A stretch of DNA of 23,861 bases from a bacterium (GTDB lineage Bacteria > 4484-113 > JALSIF01). A program made the translations under genes and the position numbers. The notes under the pieces were generated by a model that was not told the DNA's origin, searched no databases, and worked only from the letters and a program-made list of their open reading frames with translations. Shown here in pieces: positions 1-6,444 of the stretch; the first letter of the stretch is position 1; each line of letters begins with the position of its first letter. Location: the NCBI GenBank assembly GCA_026981635.1, contig JALSIF010000092.1:1-23861 (forward strand), in the 5' to 3' direction.

Positions 1-397
1 CCGGCGGCTGGGGGTGGAGGGGCAGGTGGACTTCCCCGGCTATGTGGAGGGAGACCGGCTGGCCATGCTCATCGCCCGGGCGGCGGCGGGGATCTCCCTT
101 TCGCGGGCGGAGGGGTTTGGCCTCATCCCCCTGGAGCTTGCCGCCTTCGGGGTCCCCTCGGTGGTAAGCGACATCCCGCCCCACCGGGAGGCCTACGGGG
201 GGCTGCTCCCCCTGGTCGCTCCCGACGACGTGGAGGGGGCAAGCCAGAGGCTGGCCGGCCTGCTGGAGGGGGAGATGGGGGCCAGCGAGATGGCCCGGGT
301 GAGGGAGGAGCTTACCTCCCGCTACAACCTGAGGCGGGCGGCCGACGCCTGCGTGGAGTGCTACCTAGCGGTGCTGGGCAAGGCTGAGGCAGGCTGA
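1..397 (+). CDS. Glycosyltransferase family 4 (GT-B), C-terminal fragment
   Basis: This is the C-terminal part of a retaining GT-B glycosyltransferase that transfers a sugar from a nucleotide-sugar donor. The reading frame is open from base 2 and starts outside the window, so about 131 residues are visible. The GT4 donor-site signature is clear: AEGFGLIPLE contains the E-x7-E motif. It is followed by A-x-G-x-P-V-V-x-S-D-I, a strand-turn that is typical just downstream. The last residues form the usual C-terminal helix. The gene runs tail to tail into a GT9 glycosyltransferase and overlaps it by 33 bases, so both may belong to a surface-polysaccharide or lipid-glycan locus extending to the left. 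The acceptor and sugar cannot be read from this fragment. Confidence 0.85.
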   Translation, partial: RRLGVEGQVDFPGYVEGDRLAMLIARAAAGISLSRAEGFGLIPLELAAFGVPSVVSDIPPHREAYGGLLPLVAPDDVEGASQRLAGLLEGEMGASEMARVREELTSRYNLRRAADACVECYLAVLGKAEAG

Positions 398-1366
398 GAA
401 GACCTCCTCCACCGAGACTTCCCGGATGCAGGTGTGCTCCCCGTGGGGGGTGAGCCGCAGGCGGCATCCCTCGCACGCCTGCGAGGGACCGCCCAGGTTG
501 ACACCGCGCACCTCCTTCGGGATGCCGCACCAGCGGGGGTCGGTGGGCCCGAAGATGCCCACCGTGGGGACGCCATAGACCCAGGCTAGGTGCATGAGGC
601 CGCTGTCCAGGGTGACGAAGAGGTCAAGCAGGGAGATGAGGGCGGCGCTCACCGGCAGGGGAAGTTCGCCGCTGGTGATGAGCACCCTATCGGGGGGAAG
701 GTGGCGGGCGATCTCCTCGGCCCGGGGCCGCTCCTCGCGGTCGCCGGTGAGGACGATGCGGGCGTCAAGCTCCCCTATGATTCTGCGGGCAAGCTCCCCG
801 AAGCGGTCAAGGGGCCAGAGCTTGCTTGCCACCTTGCAGGCAGGATTCAGTCCCACCAGGGGGCCCCGCCCCGCAAGCCCCGCCCCCTCAAGTAGCTCGC
901 GGGCCTCTGCCAGCGGCTCCGGTGGGGGAGAGACGGGGATAAGTTCCCCCAGGGGGAAGTTTCCCCCCAGCTCGTCCAGGGCAGAAAGATAGCGCCGGAT
1001 GGCATTGGTTCTGGGGTCGCGGCTCGCCCTCACCACCCGGCGGGGGAGGATCAGGGCAGAGAGGAGGCGGCTGCGGGCGTTGTTCTGGAGATCTACCACC
1101 AGCAGGTAGCGGCAAAGCAGGCGGGGGATGAGCCCCATGGTCTGGGGCAGGGAGCCGAAGAAGGTTACCGGGCCGCGCCGGCCGGCTGGGTAATCCCAGA
1201 GGTGGACCCGGCTGACCTCGGGAATGAGGGGGGCGATGGCCCGGTAGCGGCGGGCAAGGAGGAAGTCTATCCGGGCTTGGGGAAAAAACTTTCTCAGGGC
1301 GACCAGGGCGGGAAAGGAGACCGCAATGTCTCCGTAGGCGCTGAGGCGTATGGCGAGGATGCGCAC
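365..1366 (-). CDS. Glycosyltransferase family 9 (ADP-heptose:LPS heptosyltransferase-like)
   Basis: This 333-residue protein is a GT-B enzyme of the GT9 family, whose known members add heptose to lipopolysaccharide core. The N-terminus MRILAIRLSAYGDIAVSFPA is the family's first strand and glycine-rich turn. The nucleotide-sugar half has GLNPACKVASKLWP (residues 173-185), LDSGLMHLA (253-261, with D254 and H259) and GIFGPTDP. A Cys cluster at C280, C298, C301 and C313 resembles one common in GT9 proteins. The start is a GTG, because a stop lies 9 bases upstream in frame. It follows rpmB by 43 bases on the same strand and probably shares its promoter. The 3' end overlaps the GT4 gene by 33 bases. 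A heptose substrate is family knowledge only; the actual sugar is unknown. Confidence 0.87.
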   Translation of the reverse strand: MRILAIRLSAYGDIAVSFPALVALRKFFPQARIDFLLARRYRAIAPLIPEVSRVHLWDYPAGRRGPVTFFGSLPQTMGLIPRLLCRYLLVVDLQNNARSRLLSALILPRRVVRASRDPRTNAIRRYLSALDELGGNFPLGELIPVSPPPEPLAEARELLEGAGLAGRGPLVGLNPACKVASKLWPLDRFGELARRIIGELDARIVLTGDREERPRAEEIARHLPPDRVLITSGELPLPVSAALISLLDLFVTLDSGLMHLAWVYGVPTVGIFGPTDPRWCGIPKEVRGVNLGGPSQACEGCRLRLTPHGEHTCIREVSVEEVFSACLSLAQHR

Positions 1367-1409
1367 GCCGAAAGCTTAGCGAAGGGGAGAGGCTGGATGG
1401 GAGGGCTAG

Positions 1410-1634
1410 CTACTTGATGGTTGCCTTGCGCACCTTGGCCAGGTTGAAGTTGTACTTCTCCAGCGTGCGCAGGGCCTTGGCCGAGATGCGCATCTTTACC
1501 TTGCGCCCCTTCTCGTCCACCAGGCGGACGGTGACCAGGTTGGGCTTGAACTTGCGCTTGGTGTGGCGCTGGGAGTGGCTCACGTTGTGGCCACTCATGG
1601 GGCGCTTGCCGGTTATCTGGCACTTCCTAGCCAT
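1410..1634 (-). CDS. rpmB: 50S ribosomal protein L28
   Basis: This 74-residue, very basic protein is ribosomal protein L28 of the large subunit. It begins [20 protein letters not shown], which carries the L28 hallmark (C-x-I-T-G-K-x-P-x-x-G-x-N-V-S-H), followed by TKRKF-x-PNL and a C-terminal LRTLEK helix region. The length is normal for the family. The single Cys in the N-terminal motif suggests a form without a full zinc site. A GGGAG ribosome-binding site lies about 9 bases before the ATG. A near-consensus promoter lies 64-91 bases upstream. The GT9 gene follows on the same strand, while the divergent neighbour is rsmD, itself a ribosome-biogenesis gene. Confidence 0.97.
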   Translation of the reverse strand: MARKCQITGKRPMSGHNVSHSQRHTKRKFKPNLVTVRLVDEKGRKVKMRISAKALRTLEKYNFNLAKVRKATIK

Positions 1635-1697
1635 AGCCTTGCTCCCTTTATACCCCCGCTTCGGCCCAGTTAGGTCAAGGGGAGCGGAGGGGCGGGT

Positions 1698-1725
1698 AGT
1701 ATACTCGCAAACCGATAGATGTCAA
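1698..1725 (-). promoter_or_regulatory. Sigma-70-type promoter for rpmB
   Basis: Read on the minus strand, a perfect -35 box TTGACA (1720-1725) is followed after 16 bases by TATACT (1698-1703), one mismatch from the -10 consensus. Transcription would begin near 1691, leaving a leader of roughly 57 bases before rpmB. It is the clearest promoter in the window and stands out against the G+C-rich background, as expected for a highly expressed ribosomal protein gene. Confidence 0.82.
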
Positions 1726-1750
1726 GGGATGGGGCCAGGATGGGCCCCGG

Positions 1751-2431
1751 ATGGCGATGAGGATCATTGCGGGAAAGCTCAGGGGCAGGCGGCTTCAGCT
1801 GCCGGCAGAGAAGCCCTACCGGCCCACCTCGGGGTTTCTGCGCAGCCGGGTGTTTGACATCATCGGGCCCTGGCGGATTGACCGGGCCAACTTCCTGGAC
1901 CTCTGCGCGGGAAGCGGCGCCATGGGCTTTGAGGCCCTGAGCCGCGGGGCCAGCCGGGCCTACTTCGTGGAGGTGGATCACCGCACCTGCAACTACCTGC
2001 GCAAGAACATCCAGCGCCTGGGGGTGGAGGATCGGGCGACGGTGCTCAATACCACCTTTGAGAAGGCCATTGAGCTGATGGGCCGGGATCGCCGGCTGAT
2101 TGAGTTTTTTGACTTCGTCTTCTTTGACCCCCCCTACGACCCGGAGGTCAGCCCCCGCTTCTGGATGAAGAAGGTGGTGGGGCTGGCCGATCTCATGCGG
2201 GACGGGGGTGAGCTTTTCCTGGAGACCCCGCGGGTGGCCCACATGGACGAGGAGTACCTCTTCCTCGGCGGGGGCAGGAAGGTATCCCATGCTGGGGTGG
2301 ACGGGCCGGAGGTCCAGATCGGTCCCTTTGAGCTCATTGACGAGCGCATCACCGGCTCCACCCAGCTTACCCGCTGGCGCAAGGTGAGCCAGGTGGAGAT
2401 GCTGGACCGGGAGCTTGAACGGCTTATCTGA
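1751..2431 (+). CDS. rsmD: 16S rRNA (guanine(966)-N(2))-methyltransferase
   Basis: This SAM-dependent enzyme methylates N2 of G966 (E. coli numbering) in 16S rRNA of the small subunit. The N-terminus MRIIAGKLRGRRL and RPTSGFLRSRVFD match the RsmD start (usually RPT-x-x-x-R-E-x-x-F). The SAM-binding motif I is FLDLCAGSGAMGFEALSRGA (48-67), and the catalytic DPPY motif is at 126-129. At 226 residues it is some 30 residues longer than typical RsmD, with a charged C-terminal extension ending in a helix. Two ATGs are possible, 1751 or 1757; no strong ribosome-binding site decides between them. It is transcribed away from rpmB. The E of the usual R-x-R-E motif is not seen in this copy. Confidence 0.9.
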   Translation: MAMRIIAGKLRGRRLQLPAEKPYRPTSGFLRSRVFDIIGPWRIDRANFLDLCAGSGAMGFEALSRGASRAYFVEVDHRTCNYLRKNIQRLGVEDRATVLNTTFEKAIELMGRDRRLIEFFDFVFFDPPYDPEVSPRFWMKKVVGLADLMRDGGELFLETPRVAHMDEEYLFLGGGRKVSHAGVDGPEVQIGPFELIDERITGSTQLTRWRKVSQVEMLDRELERLI

Positions 2432-2465
2432 GCGGGGTAGCGGGCCGGGCCGGTTGGGGAAAAGT

Positions 2466-2494
2466 TGGCGCTCCGGCTCGGGGTAGCTAGAATT
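2466..2494 (+). promoter_or_regulatory. Possible promoter for the baeRF gene
   Basis: In the 127-base gap after rsmD, TTGGCG (2466-2471) and TAGAAT (2489-2494) are separated by 17 bases, a sigma-70-like arrangement. The box matches are 4 of 6 and 5 of 6. An AGGAGG sequence ends about 13 bases before the ATG of the next gene, a longer spacing than usual. The rest of this gap shows nothing else that I can identify. Confidence 0.42.
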
Positions 2495-2558
2495 TGCCCG
2501 CTCAACTTGCCCAGGTGGCAGATGAATCCACAAGCTGGGAGGAGGATCAGCTTCTGAC

Positions 2559-3686
2559 ATGCTCACCAAGGAAGATCTGAGGGAGCTCATTGATCACCAG
2601 GCGGAGCCCGCCGTTTCCATCTACCTGCCCACCGGCCCCACCCACCCGGAGGCGGAGCAGGCGAGGATCCGCTACAAAAACCTGCTCAGGGAGGTGCGCG
2701 ACAACCTCCACAAGCTCTACACCGACCGGGAGATTGGGCCGGTCTTTGCGGAGCTTGAGCGGCTCAGCTATGAAGCCTTCTGGAACTACCAGCGCAGGGG
2801 ACTGGCGGTATTTGCCAGCCCAGGCTTTCTGCGCTACTTCAAGCTGGGCCAGAAGGTTCCCAGCCTTCATGTGGTGGCAGACAACTTCCACACCAAGCCG
2901 CTGATCAAGATCCTGCAGATGAACCGGCGCTTCCTGCTCCTCGCCCTAAGCGAGAAGCGGGCCCGCCTCTTTGAGGGGGACAGTGAGGGGCTGACCGAGA
3001 GGCGAGCAGAGGAGATCCCCTCTAGCCTCCAGCAGGCGGTGGGACTTTGGGAGCAGGAGCCCTTCCGCTGGGGTTCCTTTACTGCCACCGGCATGATGCC
3101 CCAGGCCTCTGACCTCTCCAAGCTGTGGGAGGCCTACAAGGTGGAGTACATCAAGGCGATTGACCGGGAGCTCACCAAGCGTCTGGCGGGGGACCGCATC
3201 CCCCTGGTGCTGGCCTGCGTGGAGGAGCTCTATGGGCTTTATCGCAAAAGCAGTGAGTATCCCTGGCTGGTGGAGGGGGGCTACGTCAAGGGCAACCCCG
3301 ACCACATGGGCGAGGAGGAGCTCCACCGCAAGGTGTGGCAGATCGTTGAGCCCCTCTTCCAGAAGAGAAGGGCAAGGCTGATAGAGGAATTCAGCTCCAA
3401 GCTGGGCACCGGCCTTGCTGGTCAGGGCCTCAAGGAGGTGGCCCGGGCGGCGGTGGAGGGAAGGGTCAGCGATCTGCTACTCAGGGACGGCCAGCGCATC
3501 TGGGGAGTGCTGGACCGCACCACCGGCAAGGTCTTCATCGGCGAAGAGGAGCCCAACCCGGTGGACGCCGACCTGCTGGACGAGGTGGCCGAAGTCACCC
3601 TGATCAAGGGAGGTGACGTCTGGGTGTTGCCCAAGGAGGGCTTTCCCCTAAACGAACACGCGGTGGGGGCCATCTACCGCTGGTAG
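2559..3686 (+). CDS. Bacterial archaeo-eukaryotic release factor-like protein (baeRF family)
   Basis: This 375-residue soluble protein resembles the bacterial eRF1-like (baeRF) proteins. Family-like features include PAVSIYLPTGPTHPEAEQ near the N-terminus with R-x-K-N-L-L-R, then FLLLALSEKRARLFEGD in the middle (about 126-142). A C-terminal half contains EYPWLVEGGYVKGNPDHMGE (about 231-250), EELHRKVWQIVEPLF, and a WGVLDRTTGKV strand pair. Family 3 is my best guess from memory of the consensus. The catalytic GGQ of true release factors is not present, so peptidyl-tRNA hydrolysis is not shown; the family is thought to act on ribosomes or in stress-related translation quality control. It stands alone after rsmD and ends 6 bases from the rhodanese gene on the other strand. 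Confidence 0.72.
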   Translation: MLTKEDLRELIDHQAEPAVSIYLPTGPTHPEAEQARIRYKNLLREVRDNLHKLYTDREIGPVFAELERLSYEAFWNYQRRGLAVFASPGFLRYFKLGQKVPSLHVVADNFHTKPLIKILQMNRRFLLLALSEKRARLFEGDSEGLTERRAEEIPSSLQQAVGLWEQEPFRWGSFTATGMMPQASDLSKLWEAYKVEYIKAIDRELTKRLAGDRIPLVLACVEELYGLYRKSSEYPWLVEGGYVKGNPDHMGEEELHRKVWQIVEPLFQKRRARLIEEFSSKLGTGLAGQGLKEVARAAVEGRVSDLLLRDGQRIWGVLDRTTGKVFIGEEEPNPVDADLLDEVAEVTLIKGGDVWVLPKEGFPLNEHAVGAIYRW

Positions 3687-3692
3687 GGAGGC

Positions 3693-4190
3693 TCAGTACT
3701 CCCAGGGAAGATCAGCGTTCTTCCAGCCGCCGATGGTGCGCTTGCCCTGCTTGTCCTTCTTCCCCTCAAAGCCCTCGGCCACGTTGATCACCGTTTTGTA
3801 GCCGGCCCCCTTGAGCATCATGGCCGCCCTGAGGCTGCGGCCGCCGGAGCGGCAGATGACGATCAGGGGGGTGTCCTTGGAGAAGCGGGCCTCCACCATG
3901 CTCATAAAGTCCGGGTTGGGTACCATCTGCCCCTTCATCTCGTCCCAGTAGAGCAGGGGGATGTTTACCGCCCCCTTGGGGTGACCCACAAAGACAAACT
4001 CGGCCCGGGTGCGCACGTCAAGGATCACCGCTCCGTCCAGCTCCTGATAAAGCTGCCAGGCCTCCTGGGGGCTTACCGACTTGACCTCGCTCTGGTCCTG
4101 GCCACTCAGCGCCTGCTGGGCTCCCAAGCCCGCCATGATGCCCGAAACTACCAGCACGAGGACAATTATAGGTCTAATGGTTAGTCTCAT
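3693..4190 (-). CDS. Secreted single-domain rhodanese-like sulfurtransferase
   Basis: This 165-residue protein has an N-terminal signal peptide (basic MRLTIRP, hydrophobic 7-22, a likely cut near GLGAQQA) and one rhodanese domain. LDVRTRAEF (57-65), GAVNIPLL (73-80) and the active-site loop CRSGGRS with C113 are all present, so it should form a persulfide and move sulfur or bind a thiol partner outside the cytoplasm. The C-terminal GWKNADLPW resembles the tail of periplasmic rhodaneses. A frame extends 24 codons further upstream, but the ATG at 4190 is chosen because a strong ribosome-binding site precedes it and the signal peptide then begins correctly. No sulfur-oxidation genes are nearby, so the substrate is unknown. 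Confidence 0.88.
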   Translation of the reverse strand: MRLTIRPIIVLVLVVSGIMAGLGAQQALSGQDQSEVKSVSPQEAWQLYQELDGAVILDVRTRAEFVFVGHPKGAVNIPLLYWDEMKGQMVPNPDFMSMVEARFSKDTPLIVICRSGGRSLRAAMMLKGAGYKTVINVAEGFEGKKDKQGKRTIGGWKNADLPWEY

Positions 4191-4195
4191 GCTAA

Positions 4196-4204
4196 CTTCC
4201 TCCT
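4196..4204 (-). promoter_or_regulatory. Ribosome-binding site that fixes the rhodanese start
   Basis: AGGAGGAAG on the minus strand lies 5 bases before the ATG at 4190 (9 bases from its AGGAG core). It supports the internal start over the longer frame and therefore supports export of the protein. The remaining gap up to 4303 contains TATAAA and TATATT stretches, but no convincing -35 partner. Confidence 0.75.
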
Positions 4205-4303
4205 GAGGGAATATACCCTGATGGAGTATCCTACCCCTCCCGCTCCGGTTTATATTCCCCACCGCTTCCCATTCCTGCTGCCGGCTGGGGGATAATCGGG
4301 AGT

Positions 4304-5002
4304 ATGAAGCTTCTCTTGATGACCGATCTTCACGAGCGGGAGGAGGAGCGGCGCTGGTTCTACTCCCTCTGCGAGGGGGAGAAGCCCGATGGGATCATCT
4401 GCCTGGGCGACCTGGTGAGCTTTAGGGGAATGATGCCCATGCCCCGCCGCCAGCACGCCTACCTGAAGGAGGTGCTAAGGGACCTCACTACCCTGGCCGA
4501 GCGGGTCTTCTTTGTCCCCGGCAACAACGACATGCGCGAGTCCCTCATCTATGCCGAGGAGATCGGGGTGGTCTGCCTGCACCACACCAGGGTTGACCTG
4601 ATGGGTCCGGTGGGGCTGGTGGGCAAGGGGGGAAGCGGCCCCATCCCCGGGGCGGTGACCTTTCCCTTTGAGCACACCGACCAGGGCAAGCAGGCCGAGC
4701 TTCTCCTCTCCCTCGCCCAGCCGGACGATATCTGGGTGCTGCATGAACCGGTCAGGGGCCACCGCGACCTCTCCCTCAAGGGAGCTCACCTGGGCAACCC
4801 GGAATACCTGGCGGCATGGCGGGAGCTCAGGCCCCCCCTGGTCCTCTCCGGCCATGTCCACGAGGCGACCGGGATTGAGCGGGTGGGCGACCGCTACTTC
4901 ATGAACCCCGGACCGCTGATGGCGGGGGTGGCGGGAAGGCTCACGGTGGAGCTGGGAGAGGGGGAGAGCATCCACCTGGAGATGGCCCTCATTGCCCGCT
5001 AG
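4304..5002 (+). CDS. Calcineurin-like metallophosphoesterase
   Basis: This 232-residue cytoplasmic protein has the complete two-metal phosphoesterase signature: D8-x-H10 (TDLH), G35-D36, GNND (73-76), H147 in VLHEP, and G183-H-x-H186 (SGHVHE). The late NPGPL motif is also common in small YfcE/MJ0936-type phosphodiesterases. It would hydrolyse phosphomono- or diesters, but the substrate cannot be read. The ATG is preceded by a weak GGGAG. It is divergent from the rhodanese gene and overlaps the end of the next minus-strand gene by 14 bases. Confidence 0.88.
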   Translation: MKLLLMTDLHEREEERRWFYSLCEGEKPDGIICLGDLVSFRGMMPMPRRQHAYLKEVLRDLTTLAERVFFVPGNNDMRESLIYAEEIGVVCLHHTRVDLMGPVGLVGKGGSGPIPGAVTFPFEHTDQGKQAELLLSLAQPDDIWVLHEPVRGHRDLSLKGAHLGNPEYLAAWRELRPPLVLSGHVHEATGIERVGDRYFMNPGPLMAGVAGRLTVELGEGESIHLEMALIAR

Positions 5003-6359
5003 GGGGAGTGACCCGGTAGACGATGGCCCGGTCGGGTACGCCGGGAAAGGTGACCAGGCTCTGGGGCGGCTGGTCCCAGGGGTAGGGATAGCGCAGCAGG
5101 GCGGCGTCCTTTCCCTCGCAGCTGGCAAAGACATAGAGGTCTCCCCTTTGGGGGTCAAAGTAGGCGTCAGGGCTGAGGTAGGGGATGAAGCGGGCGCAGC
5201 CCTGCTCGGGGCTGATCCGACGCCGGCGGACCACCTCCACCTTGCCCTCCCCAGTTACCTCCACTTCAACCAGTTCCCAGGTTTGGCCGGTACCCAGCTC
5301 CTCTCTCAGACTAACCAGCAGGAAGGCGCGGCCGCTTCCTCCCACCCAGGGGATTCCCCTCACCATGACCGGCTCAAGCTCGCTTCCGTAGCCTATTGAG
5401 GAACTGCTTATCAGGGGGGTGGGCTCCCTCTCACCGGAGAGCTGGAAGAGGTAGAGCTCAAGCCGGTTGGACCCCGAGTCCACCGAGGTGGCGAGCACCC
5501 TCCTTCCCTCCGGGTCCAGCGGTATTAGCCAGCCGATGCGGTCGGCCAGGGAGGAGTCCAGCATCAGGGGGAGGGGGCGACCGCTCTCCATGGAGTAGAG
5601 CTTAAGGCGGGGGGAGGCCAGGTTGCTGCGGGTGGGGGAGAAGGTGGTCTCGTGCTCGTCAACCAGGGCCAGGTCCCAGGCGGTGTAGAGCATGTCGGCC
5701 AGGCCGATCCTCCCCTTGTAGGCGATCTGACCGGTGCGGATGAGCTTTCCCTCCGCAATGGTGTAGCTGGAGGGATAGAGGTTTAGCTGGTTGGGCAGGT
5801 TAAAGAGCATGGTGGCAAAGCGGGGCCTGCCCCCCTGCGGAGCCAGGCGGACGAAGACCGTCACCAGCCCGCCGGCCGCCTCATCCGCCTCGGCCATGAG
5901 CACCGAGAGGTGGGGGTTTTCCCGGGTGGAGAGGAGGACGAGCAGGCTACTTCCCTGGGCGAGGGAGCGCTGCCACCTGCGCAGGGTGGTGCCGGTGTCG
6001 CTGAGCAGGGGGATGCTCTCCATCCACCGGCCCAGCGCTCCGAAGCCGGCGTCGGGGTCGGGCATGGTGGAGAAGATCAGGTAGTCGTCGGGGTGGTCGG
6101 GGACGTAGGTGAAGGCGTTTATCCCCCTCCCCCGGAAGGTGAACACCGCCCCACTGGCCGGGTCAATGAGATAGGTGCGGTCAACCGACCGCTTGGCGGG
6201 GGAGGGTTCGGTGAAGGCGTTTACCACGATCAGGCTGGGGTGCTGGGCGATGAACTGACTGGCCCGGCGCAGCTCCAGGGTGAAGCGCAGGTTGGCCCCC
6301 GCCACCAGCAGGGTAATGAGCAGGGAAGTGAGCAGGATGTAGAGGAGGATGATGCGCAT
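4989..6359 (-). CDS. Membrane-anchored exported protein, possibly beta-propeller, unknown function
   Basis: I do not recognise this 456-residue protein. From the chosen ATG it starts MRIILLYILLTSLLITLLVA, one hydrophobic segment (about 3-20) that would act as a signal anchor, leaving some 435 residues outside the membrane. That region alternates short hydrophobic strands with DP-x-S/D-G turns and phrases such as YLIDPASGAVFTF, YLIFS, RLELYLF and DLYVFASCEG, which suggests a WD40/TolB-like propeller, though no repeat is regular enough to prove it. A longer frame to 6458 exists, but it runs into the divergent gene; a TATAAT box at 6390-6395 lies just upstream of the shorter start. It may work with the divergent lipoprotein. 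Confidence 0.6.
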   Translation of the reverse strand: MRIILLYILLTSLLITLLVAGANLRFTLELRRASQFIAQHPSLIVVNAFTEPSPAKRSVDRTYLIDPASGAVFTFRGRGINAFTYVPDHPDDYLIFSTMPDPDAGFGALGRWMESIPLLSDTGTTLRRWQRSLAQGSSLLVLLSTRENPHLSVLMAEADEAAGGLVTVFVRLAPQGGRPRFATMLFNLPNQLNLYPSSYTIAEGKLIRTGQIAYKGRIGLADMLYTAWDLALVDEHETTFSPTRSNLASPRLKLYSMESGRPLPLMLDSSLADRIGWLIPLDPEGRRVLATSVDSGSNRLELYLFQLSGEREPTPLISSSSIGYGSELEPVMVRGIPWVGGSGRAFLLVSLREELGTGQTWELVEVEVTGEGKVEVVRRRRISPEQGCARFIPYLSPDAYFDPQRGDLYVFASCEGKDAALLRYPYPWDQPPQSLVTFPGVPDRAIVYRVTPPSGQ

Positions 6360-6389
6360 GCGCGAGGTGAGGGGGAGTTGCACAGGGCG

Positions 6390-6430
6390 ATTATATGTTG
6401 CCTCCCGCCGTTCCCGGCCGGCCCTATACT
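6390..6430. promoter_or_regulatory. Divergent promoter region with two facing -10 boxes
   Basis: The 85-base gap between two divergent envelope genes contains TATAAT on the minus strand (6390-6395) and TATACT on the plus strand (6425-6430), the AT-rich islands of an otherwise G+C-rich gap. Each sits close upstream of the preferred start of its gene. Neither has a good -35 box at 16-18 bases (a TTGCCT lies 21 bases before the plus box), so an activator or another sigma factor would be needed if they are real. Confidence 0.3.
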
Positions 6431-6444
6431 TAGCGGTGCTCGCT

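Noticed and set aside
1670-2590. 306-codon open frame on the minus strand
   Set aside because: It is an antisense shadow of rsmD, has a Pro/His-rich composition without any motif, and would cover the promoter region of rpmB.
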